In this document: positions 8,300 through 13,563 of the stretch, one piece after another
Layout: each line of letters opens with the position of its first letter
How positions within the stretch are numbered: the stretch's first letter is position 1
NCBI GenBank assembly: GCA_027365715.1
Contig: DAHXLZ010000270.1
Location: forward strand, 1-13,880
DNA length: 13,880 nucleotides
DNA from: Methanomassiliicoccales archaeon
Lineage (GTDB): Archaea > Thermoplasmatota > Thermoplasmata > Sysuiplasmatales > Sysuiplasmataceae
Direction of reading: 5' to 3'
The notes under the pieces: generated by a model
The model's input: only the letters and a program-made list of their open reading frames with translations
What the model was told of the DNA's origin: nothing
The model's database searches: none
Program-made: the position numbers and the translations under genes

Positions 8300-8634
8300 T
8301 TAAGAGCCGGTTGATGATAGTTTGTCATACTTGCTGCACCATGAAATTACTTTGATACGTGTCCGTGTCCTCTTTGACAGCATCCATCTTATGGTGCGCT
8401 TCTTCCTGCTTCTGGAACAGTGTCTCACAAAATGAAAATCGAGGAAGTCGAACCCCTGTTCCGCGGTCGTGAGCCTCGTCTTCTCTTCACTGAGCTGGAG
8501 TTGGAGTTCTCCATGATTTCTCTCAGGAGCTCCATCTACCTTTCCATGCTGCCCATGCTGCCCATTCTGAGTATGACAAAGTCATCACAATAGCGTATGA
8601 GGTGATTCAAATCAAATAGTATACACAGGGGTTA
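8300..8634 (-). pseudogene. Remnant of a group II intron reverse transcriptase/maturase
   Basis: The - strand encodes, in two frames, the C-terminal part of a group II intron reverse transcriptase. The upstream frame gives LIRYCDDFVILR (the YxDD catalytic box, 8581-8592; YADD is usual), then a stop codon at 8536-8538, then MELLREIME. After a one-base shift near 8510-8512 it continues as ELQLQLSEEKTRLTTAEQ and GFDFLDFHFVR, the conserved palm-end block, and into a basic maturase-like tail ending at TAA 8300-8302. No N-terminal half, intron 5' boundary or clear domain V was found. The segment includes a 9-bp tandem duplication (about 8546-8563) that expands MGSMGSM. Clearly dead, and the only sign of a retroelement here. 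The rest of the 8210-8675 gap holds the pol IV promoter and the 15-bp motif. Confidence 0.75.
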
Positions 8635-8638
8635 TAAG
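8631..8638 (+). promoter_or_regulatory. Possible TATA box of the DUF5678/protease pair
   Basis: GTTATAAG, about 40 nt before the ATG at 8676. Transcription would start near 8661, leaving a short leader that includes GGGAG just before the start codon. It lies at the edge of the reverse-transcriptase remnant. Confidence 0.4.
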
Positions 8639-8675
8639 CCCCGCAATGATACCAACAATTGAGTGAGGGAGACAC

Positions 8676-8909
8676 ATGAATGCAGAGAGAAAACTCAAAA
8701 CTGAGGAAGGGGGAGATGAGATGGAGTATATCATGTCTATCGGTAACGAACTCGGAAAATACGTTGGCCGATGGATAGCTGTAGTGGACAGCAGGATCGT
8801 CGCAGAAGGGGATGATGCTAAGCTTGTGTTCAATACAGCAAAGAAGGCAGCACCGAATAAAATACCATTCATTATGAAGGTTCCAACAAAGAAAGTCATG
8901 GTGCTGTAG
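8676..8909 (+). CDS. DUF5678-domain small protein
   Basis: 77-residue protein. Residues ~24-72 (ELGKYVGRWIAVVDSRIVAEGDDA...AKKAAPNKIPFIMKVPTKK) match the DUF5678 pattern I remember from archaea: a short alpha/beta domain with 'GKWIAVVDGKIVASGDD' in the middle and a 'P-hydrophobic-KVP' end. Function is unknown. The start at 8676 has GGGAG upstream; an internal ATG at 8721 (residue 16), also preceded by a purine-rich GGGGGAGA tract, would make a 62-residue product beginning at MEYIMS, closer to the domain edge. The next gene, a retropepsin-like protease, starts 4 nt after its stop. In my recollection this small domain often sits beside aspartyl-protease genes in archaea, so the pair is likely functional together. 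Confidence 0.75.
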   Translation: MNAERKLKTEEGGDEMEYIMSIGNELGKYVGRWIAVVDSRIVAEGDDAKLVFNTAKKAAPNKIPFIMKVPTKKVMVL

Positions 8910-8913
8910 GCAG

Positions 8914-9411
8914 ATGGCGCACTCCAGGAGATCGCGCAGCGAGCAGACAACATATGGTTACTTGCGGTACGAATACAATTCAAAGGATGGCGGTAAGAAC
9001 CATCTTGTTCTGCCGCTCATCCGGGTTAGCCTCAAGTCCGACACAGATGAACTTTCTACTATAGCACTTGTTGACAGTGGTTCGACTGATACGTTGATTC
9101 CCTTGGAGTTGGCGACATTGCTTTCTATCGAATACACAAAGGGGAGTAATGGCAGTACACTGAAAGTTGAGACCACAGGCGCCGGTGGAGTCTTCGATTG
9201 CTATCGCGCAAGAATTAAACATATAGGATGTGTGAAGGAAAAACATGCTTTCGCGAACCTTTTCGGGAGAGAAATTCTGATCCCGTCCAGACCTGATGCA
9301 ATACCATATGTCATACTTGGCAGGGACACGATATTCAAGAAATTCGACGTGACCTTTTCCGAAAAAAGACACAAGTTGATCTTCACAAAGACCGGAGCAA
9401 CCGAATCTTGA
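8914..9411 (+). CDS. Retropepsin-like aspartic protease
   Basis: 165-residue protein with a single retroviral-type aspartic protease domain. The active-site triad is in ALVDSGSTDTLIP (Asp54-Ser55-Gly56), preceded by the strand LVLPLIRVSL and followed ~80 residues later by the structural signature VILGRD (133-138) and FKKFDVTFSEKRHKLIF, which parallels the IIGRD-type helix of retropepsins. With only one catalytic Asp per chain, it should act as a homodimer, as retroviral proteases do. No signal peptide or membrane span is visible, so it is probably cytoplasmic. The first ~15 residues are basic and polar. It starts 4 nt after the DUF5678 gene and is almost certainly co-transcribed. Substrate unknown; DUF5678 could be a partner, substrate or inhibitor. 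Confidence 0.8.
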   Translation: MAHSRRSRSEQTTYGYLRYEYNSKDGGKNHLVLPLIRVSLKSDTDELSTIALVDSGSTDTLIPLELATLLSIEYTKGSNGSTLKVETTGAGGVFDCYRARIKHIGCVKEKHAFANLFGREILIPSRPDAIPYVILGRDTIFKKFDVTFSEKRHKLIFTKTGATES

Positions 9412-9434
9412 CACCCCATCCGGTCCACCGTCAG

Positions 9435-9449
9435 CTTAACAGAACCGTT
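9435..9449 (+). repeat. 15-bp motif, copy 2 (upstream of the 9492 promoter)
   Basis: CTTAACAGAACCGTT, the inverted counterpart of 8261-8275. It lies 12 nt upstream of the TATA box at 9462 and has better dyad symmetry than copy 1: GCTTAAC and GTTTAAGC flank a 6-nt core at 9434-9454. The motif therefore has the same orientation relative to its downstream promoter at both sites. Confidence 0.45.
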
Positions 9450-9461
9450 TAAGCCTTACTG

Positions 9462-9470
9462 TTTATATAC
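9462..9470 (+). promoter_or_regulatory. TATA box of the 9492 gene/site-2 protease operon
   Basis: TTTATATAC, centred ~26 nt before the ATG at 9492, so transcription is expected to begin at or next to the start codon (leaderless). Strong match to the archaeal TATA consensus. Confidence 0.65.
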
Positions 9471-9491
9471 GATTCGAAGTTATCGGCATTA

Positions 9492-9884
9492 ATGATGTCA
9501 AAGAGGAGTAACCGGGCTTTATTGGCCATCCTCTCACTGATAATAGTCGCTCTTGTGGTATCAACAGCATTTCTCGTGTCTGTTGTTCAGATGGGTCAGT
9601 TCACGAGACTGGCATCAAATGAAAAAGTAACTGTCCCGTCATTTGGAAAGGTTGTGAGGTATTTGCAGGTGAAGTATGCCGGTTACCTGACGCTGACATA
9701 CAACGCCTCCGCGCCTGTTGATCTGACCATTTCCTACAGCTATGCCGGTCACAACTTTACTTCCACCTTTCTGGGAAGCGGCAGCGAGATCCGCCTGTCT
9801 GTTCTGCCGTCCGATTTAAGAGTGACTTTCTATGCGGCATTTGAATCCTCGACAATAATATACAGTGCGATGCTGGAGTACTGA
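9492..9884 (+). CDS. Membrane-anchored extracellular protein, unknown function
   Basis: 130 residues: a short basic N terminus (MMSKRSNR), one long hydrophobic segment (~9-33, ALLAILSLIIVALVVSTAFLVSVV), then an ~95-residue domain rich in beta-branched and aromatic residues that should lie outside the cell. Two N-glycosylation sequons (NAS and NFT) in that domain fit a surface location. No cysteine and no lipobox are seen. The domain suggests a small beta sandwich, but I do not recognise a family. The TATA box is correctly spaced for a leaderless start at 9492; a second ATG follows immediately at 9495. It is followed after 52 nt by an intramembrane protease gene with its own Shine-Dalgarno, so the two may share a transcript. 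Confidence 0.65.
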   Translation: MMSKRSNRALLAILSLIIVALVVSTAFLVSVVQMGQFTRLASNEKVTVPSFGKVVRYLQVKYAGYLTLTYNASAPVDLTISYSYAGHNFTSTFLGSGSEIRLSVLPSDLRVTFYAAFESSTIIYSAMLEY

Positions 9885-9936
9885 CGATGAAGTGGCTGCC
9901 GGCAGTAATGGATAGCGCAACAGGAGGGAGAATAAG

Positions 9937-10623
9937 ATGACGAAGAGAGACAGTTACACGTACAGCTTTGACACGGACCACGGAACACGGAGTGATGGTG
10001 CACCGTACCGCTACGTTCCAAGCAGAGGGTTAAGGTTCAGCAGAGAGGAGTACAAACACCTGCTTCTGGCAATGGTTGTCCTGACAACTGCCTTTACACT
10101 CATGCTCGGGGGCCAGCGCCACCTGTCTTCGATAGGCGGCTATTTGCTCATCGCCGTGACTGCAGTTTTTACCGGTTTTCTGTTCCATGAACTCATGCAC
10201 AAATACTTTGCTCAGAAATACGGTGCATGGGCTGAATTCAGATCCTCGAAATTCGGCCTTCTGCTCGCACTGGTAACATCACTGTTCGGCCTTCTGTTCG
10301 CCGCCCCCGGTGCAGTCTACATATCCGGAGCGCTGGGCAGAAAGGAGAATGGCACAGTGAGTCTTGCCGGACCAATGACAAACAGCGCCTTTTCTGCTCT
10401 CTTCCTGATTTTCGCCCTCGTCTCTCAGGGGAGTCCTTTCCTGTTCGGATATTTCGCTTATGTCTCATTCCTGGATGCGTGGCTTGGCCTCTTTAACATG
10501 ATACCGGTGCCGCCACTTGACGGGTCCAAGGTTCTCATGTGGAGCAAACGCGCTTTTGCCGCGGGTGTAATCATACCTGCAGCGCTTATCGGCATTCTGG
10601 CAATTATGAATGTGGGCTTGTGA
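9937..10623 (+). CDS. Site-2-type intramembrane metalloprotease (M50 family)
   Basis: Zinc metalloprotease that cuts proteins within the membrane. Seen: the zinc-binding helix motif HELMH (His84, Glu85, His88) inside a hydrophobic segment, the AGPMTN motif typical of the group (145-150), and the second zinc-site motif NMIPVPPLDG (187-196, third ligand Asp195). There are about five or six membrane spans, and a soluble ~40-residue N-terminal tail with no PDZ or CBS domain, so this is a compact archaeal type (228 residues). ATG 9937 is preceded by AGGAGGGAG, a strong ribosome site. The neighbouring membrane-anchored protein encoded upstream is a possible substrate or partner, but this is only inferred from position. 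Confidence 0.9.
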   Translation: MTKRDSYTYSFDTDHGTRSDGAPYRYVPSRGLRFSREEYKHLLLAMVVLTTAFTLMLGGQRHLSSIGGYLLIAVTAVFTGFLFHELMHKYFAQKYGAWAEFRSSKFGLLLALVTSLFGLLFAAPGAVYISGALGRKENGTVSLAGPMTNSAFSALFLIFALVSQGSPFLFGYFAYVSFLDAWLGLFNMIPVPPLDGSKVLMWSKRAFAAGVIIPAALIGILAIMNVGL

Positions 10624-10660
10624 GCTGTGCTACTCCATGACAAGGTTTATGGCCGTAGAT

Positions 10661-10670
10661 AAATTATATA
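10661..10670 (+). promoter_or_regulatory. TATA box of adenylate kinase
   Basis: AAATTATATA, centred ~26-27 nt before the GTG start at 10693. This spacing predicts a leaderless mRNA and supports the GTG as the true start. Confidence 0.65.
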
Positions 10671-10692
10671 ATTGCCGCTGTGATGCGAGAAT

Positions 10693-11325
10693 GTGAAAAC
10701 GAGACTTGTCTTTCTTGGTCCGCCCGGGGCCGGCAAAGGGACGCAGGCATTACTCGTATCGAAGAGTCTTTCGCTTCCCAGGCTTGCCACCGGCGACATC
10801 CTCAGAGAGGAAATAATCAGGAAGACAGAACTGGGGTTGGCGGCAAAGAAATTTGTCGACGAAGGAAAGCTCGTGCCCGATGATGTGGTCAATGCAATAT
10901 TGAAGGCACATCTGAGAACACATCAGAACGGGTTCATACTCGACGGATATCCACGAACGATAGAACAGGCGGAATTCCTGAACACGGTTGTGCAGATTGA
11001 CAAGGTGCTCTTTTTTGATGCACCTGAAGATATGCTGGTGGCGAGGATTGTAAACAGGAGAATTTGCCCTGCATGCAACGCCGTTTACAACACTTCGGAA
11101 TATCCTCCGAAGGTGGACGGTGTATGTGATAAAGACGGTTCAAAGCTGGAACTGAGATCGGACGACAATACCGAAGTTGCCAGATTCAGAATAAAGACCT
11201 TCTGGGAGAAGACAGCCCCTCTGGTAAATTATTACTTTGAAAGGGATCTTATTTCGAAAATCACTGCGAGTCTGCCGTTCGACGAAGTGACCGCAGAAAT
11301 ACTGCTTGTTCTCAACTCGGTGTGA
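10693..11325 (+). CDS. adk: Adenylate kinase
   Basis: Interconverts ATP + AMP and 2 ADP. Seen: the P-loop GPPGAGKGT (residues 9-17), the AMP-site segment TGDILREE, the DGYPRT motif (84-89), and a LID domain carrying CPAC (Cys125, Cys128) and CDKD (Cys145, Asp148), the Cys3-Asp zinc-type LID known from Bacillus-type enzymes. 210 residues is within the normal range. This is the bacterial-type adk family, not the short archaeal AdkA type. The GTG start at 10693 fits the TATA box. The stop TGA is the first three bases of the 100-bp inverted-end element that follows, so the last residues may have been set by that insertion. Confidence 0.95.
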   Translation: MKTRLVFLGPPGAGKGTQALLVSKSLSLPRLATGDILREEIIRKTELGLAAKKFVDEGKLVPDDVVNAILKAHLRTHQNGFILDGYPRTIEQAEFLNTVVQIDKVLFFDAPEDMLVARIVNRRICPACNAVYNTSEYPPKVDGVCDKDGSKLELRSDDNTEVARFRIKTFWEKTAPLVNYYFERDLISKITASLPFDEVTAEILLVLNSV

Positions 11326-11422
11326 CATCCTCCTCCCGGCAGGTCTGAGGTTCCCTGCTGCAAAGGGAGTCGCATTTTAATGCTGCACGGGACACCACGA
11401 TTTCAATCGTGGGAGGATGTCA
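11323..11422. mobile_element. 100-bp element with IS200/IS605-like ends
   Basis: Bounded by an exact 11-bp inverted repeat: TGACATCCTCC (11323-11333) and GGAGGATGTCA (11412-11422). Inside are three possible hairpins: 11333-11369 (CTCCC/GGGAG around GCAGG/CCTGC), 11372-11383 (GCAT/ATGC) and 11395-11412 (a perfect 7-bp stem CCACGAT/ATCGTGG with loop TTCA). The last hairpin followed by GAGGATGTCA closely resembles the right end of TnpB-type IS200/IS605 elements, which is also the 3' end of their guide RNA, as I recall them from archaea. No transposase or TnpB gene is present, so it is a remnant or a MITE-like palindromic derivative. It sits between two convergent genes and ends both; it may also act as a two-way terminator. 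Confidence 0.6.
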
Positions 11423-11956
11423 GTCGAGAAGTCCTCGAAGCTTGAGAACACTTCCGGCTTCTCTAATTCTGGGAATCATCAAATCGGTGTATCCAAAATG
11501 TTTCGATATGCCAGGCATCTTTTCCAGAATTTCCTGAGGCACTCCTGCCCTGACGTCCCTGATTATTTTCTCGGCGCAAACCGTCCAATCCGGTATTGCA
11601 AGACGCATATACCAGACGACTTCGGGCTCTGCAAAGACAATGCCTTCCACCTCGCGTGGACGATGCCTGCGGACATAACTGATAAAATCATCAGGTGGAA
11701 ATGTCCCTGAGAAAGGCAGTGGACTGATGAATTCAACGTCTGTCCAGCGGGTTCCTGCAAAAAATTCAGATCCGACGAGAGGAATCATGTCATCGTCCAC
11801 ATTGCGAAACCTGTAATGCCCCTGCAATTGTTGAAAAGACGAACTGAAGACACACTGAAAAGGGCAATAACCATGATGGTGCCTGTGTACTATCCAGTTG
11901 CCTGTGCTTCGCCTGCACTCAAAGCTGCACTCAAAGCTGCAGTCAACACGACTCAC
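11420..11956 (-). CDS. Uncharacterised 178-residue protein
   Basis: I do not recognise this protein. A TATA-like box on the same strand lies ~27 nt before the GTG at 11956, which supports a real, leaderless gene. The N terminus is cysteine- and histidine-rich (CSFECSFECRR, then HRHHHGYCPFQC), with possible metal ligands; the first ~12 residues come from a short tandem repeat. The C-terminal two thirds (from ~MIPLVGSEFF) has ordinary globular composition with an amphipathic end (PEVVWYMRLAIPDWTVCAEKIIRDVRAGVPQEILEKM). No signal peptide or membrane span. Its stop TGA lies in the right inverted repeat of the 100-bp element, so its natural C terminus may have been cut short. The opposite strand also has an open frame of 97 codons, judged a shadow. 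Confidence 0.5.
   Translation of the reverse strand: MSRVDCSFECSFECRRSTGNWIVHRHHHGYCPFQCVFSSSFQQLQGHYRFRNVDDDMIPLVGSEFFAGTRWTDVEFISPLPFSGTFPPDDFISYVRRHRPREVEGIVFAEPEVVWYMRLAIPDWTVCAEKIIRDVRAGVPQEILEKMPGISKHFGYTDLMIPRIREAGSVLKLRGLLD
11916..11948. repeat. 12-bp tandem repeat at the 5' end of the 178-residue gene
   Basis: The unit GCACTCAAAGCT (+ strand) occurs twice in tandem at about 11919-11942, with a partial third unit after it. In the reading frame it encodes repeated Ser-Phe-Glu-Cys. A slippage-type duplication; the only such repeat in this gene. Confidence 0.55.
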
Positions 11957-11975
11957 ATCTATGCCCGATTGAGAG

Positions 11976-11988
11976 GTTTAAGATAAAC
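11976..11988 (-). promoter_or_regulatory. TATA-like promoter of the 178-residue gene
   Basis: The - strand reads GTTTATCTTAAAC here, centred 26-27 nt from the GTG at 11956 (leaderless spacing). About 11 nt further upstream (11999-12009) is an odd palindrome, AGGTT-A-AACCT, that could bind a dimeric regulator. Nothing else is seen in the 161-nt gap to the next gene. Confidence 0.45.
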
Positions 11989-12117
11989 AGTCACGTGCAG
12001 GTTAAACCTTCATAATGACCACCATTGTATGGAAAACGTGCAGAACATCACAACACGCATCGTCCAACGACGCACGGGTTTATGGGCCGGGTTATGTGCT
12101 GATGAGAACTGCAATTA

Positions 12118-13065
12118 TCAGAGCCATGTTCCCAAACCCATTTTTACTGCCCTGTCGAATATGAATTTACCTGCAGCCACATCCTCCAGCGCGATTCCGA
12201 GCGACTTGAATATCGTCCTTTCAGTCGTGGCCCTGTGATTTTCCCTGATGTTTCCGGAAACCGCTTCCCAGATTTCTGAAACCGAAGACCAGTCGAAACA
12301 ACCTTTTTCAGCAGCTGCCGCAAGGTCCCCGGATTCCAGTTTCGCCTGCTCTATCGAGTCGACCACAACTTTGCGGGCAGAACAGACCGTGGCAGGTTCA
12401 AGTTCATTAGAACCGATCCTGTTGGCTCCAATTGCATTTATGTGACAGGCATCCTGCAGATGTGTATCGGGAATTACCGGCGTCCGGGAGTTTGTGGCTG
12501 TAACAACTATGTCGGCATTTCTGAATTCGGATGTGTCCTCAACCGCCGTGATTTCGATGCCCAGCTTCTTCCCGACCGATGATGCAAAAACCTCTCTATT
12601 CTCCCTGCTTCTGCTGTAAACCAGTACTCTGTCCAGTTTTCTGACTGCCGCCACTCCCTCAATCTGTGTTTCGGCCTGATAGCCGGTGCCGGCGCACGCA
12701 AGGGTCTTGCTGGAACCGGCAGCCATAATTTCAGTCATGAGTCCGGAAACTGCCCCGGTCCTGATCTGGCCCAGCCGGTTTGCTTCAATTATCGCAATTG
12801 GTCTGGCTTCCGAAGTGGAAAAGAGCAGCACTATGAACGACACCCCTGCCCTGCTGCCATAATACGTCTTTGTCCCCGAGACTTCCAGACCCTGGACAGT
12901 GGCTGCCATGACGTTGAGCGTTCCGTCCTTTGACTGTATTCTGTTTCTGGGCAGAATGGTTGCCCTCTTTTCAGACTGCAGGCCGAATGCATCTCTCAGC
13001 AGGCTTATGCATTCATCCATGTTGAGGAGTTGTGCTACATCCTCCTCCCTCAGGTACAGCGGCAA
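12118..13065 (-). CDS. Ornithine cyclodeaminase / mu-crystallin family dehydrogenase
   Basis: NAD(P)-dependent enzyme of the ornithine cyclodeaminase family, whose members act as ornithine cyclodeaminase (ornithine to proline plus ammonia), archaeal alanine dehydrogenase, or related imine reductases. Seen: the substrate-site segment GTKTYYG (Lys66), LGQIRTGAVSGL (Arg102-Thr103), the Rossmann motif CAGTGYQAETQ (124-134), NADIVVTATNS, HINAIGANRIGSNEL, and VVVDSIEQAKLESGDL with the likely catalytic Asp236. Its 315 residues are typical. The start is TTG at 13065, 6 nt after the stop of the peroxiredoxin-like gene and preceded by GTGAT; no ATG is available. Exact substrate cannot be told from sequence. 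It forms a two-gene operon with the redox-fold protein upstream. Confidence 0.9.
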   Translation of the reverse strand: MPLYLREEDVAQLLNMDECISLLRDAFGLQSEKRATILPRNRIQSKDGTLNVMAATVQGLEVSGTKTYYGSRAGVSFIVLLFSTSEARPIAIIEANRLGQIRTGAVSGLMTEIMAAGSSKTLACAGTGYQAETQIEGVAAVRKLDRVLVYSRSRENREVFASSVGKKLGIEITAVEDTSEFRNADIVVTATNSRTPVIPDTHLQDACHINAIGANRIGSNELEPATVCSARKVVVDSIEQAKLESGDLAAAAEKGCFDWSSVSEIWEAVSGNIRENHRATTERTIFKSLGIALEDVAAGKFIFDRAVKMGLGTWL

Positions 13066-13071
13066 GGCAAA

Positions 13072-13563
13072 TCACTTCTGCTTCTTGTTCGAAAGGGCAG
13101 AACGCCCCATCTGATCTCTCAGTGCGTAAAGGGTCTGTCTGCTAAGTTTGTTTGCGTCAACACTCCTGAATGCCTTGGTAATCGTTCCCTCTCTGTCTAT
13201 GACGCATACGTACTTTTTCGGTTTCTTGACTATGATACCATCCATTGCCCTGAATTTCCTGAACACCTCTCTGCTGTTGTCAGGGAACAGGGGATACTGC
13301 AGTTCATGCTCGGCATGCAACTTTCCCACCGCCTCCTTTTTCGCATCAATTACGACAATGACATTTGCCTTCAATGCTGAAAACTCGTTAAAGTCGTCCC
13401 TGAAATTGTCGATTATGTAGGCTGCATCCGCATGCGTTATGTCAGGCACAAGTGTGACAACCGCGGGGCCGGTTGCAAGCACAGTTTTCAGGTTCACAAT
13501 GATCCCGTCTGGGGAAGTGAGGGTAAAATCCGGAGCTTTTGTTCCACTCGTTAATGATTTCAT
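13072..13563 (-). CDS. Peroxiredoxin-fold protein lacking the peroxidatic cysteine
   Basis: 163 residues with the AhpC/TSA (Bcp-like) thioredoxin-fold layout: SGTKAPDFTLTSPDG at residues 6-20, then the strand AVVTLVPDITHADAAYIIDNFRDDF, where active peroxiredoxins have P-x-x-x-T-x-x-C; here the position after THA is Asp46. The middle and end (VIVVIDAKKEAVGKLHAEHELQYPLFPDNSREVFRKF...YVCVIDREGTITKAF) follow the family well. The only cysteine is Cys120, in the late strand and not an active-site position. It is therefore probably not a classical peroxidase. ATG 13563; a weak TATA-like TTTAAA lies at 13602-13607, giving a leader of ~13 nt. It is co-transcribed with the cyclodeaminase-family gene downstream. 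Confidence 0.8.
   Translation of the reverse strand: MKSLTSGTKAPDFTLTSPDGIIVNLKTVLATGPAVVTLVPDITHADAAYIIDNFRDDFNEFSALKANVIVVIDAKKEAVGKLHAEHELQYPLFPDNSREVFRKFRAMDGIIVKKPKKYVCVIDREGTITKAFRSVDANKLSRQTLYALRDQMGRSALSNKKQK

Noticed and set aside
8251..8300. Possible group II intron domain V near the RT remnant (an ACGGTTCTG string).
   Set aside because: The string is on the + strand while the RT is on the - strand, and no 34-nt domain V hairpin forms; the string belongs to the 15-bp repeated motif.
8600..8616. GGTGATTCAAATC resembling a tRNA T-arm.
   Set aside because: No matching arms or acceptor stem nearby; it is part of the RT remnant.
11417..11710. 97-codon + strand frame opposite the 178-residue gene.
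   Set aside because: No promoter or ribosome site, and it begins inside the mobile-element end; the - strand frame has a well-spaced TATA box.
13038..13050. ACATCCTCCTCCC inside the cyclodeaminase gene, identical to part of the 100-bp element's left end.
   Set aside because: It lies in conserved coding sequence (EEDVAQLL on the - strand), has no hairpin or inverted partner, and is probably chance.
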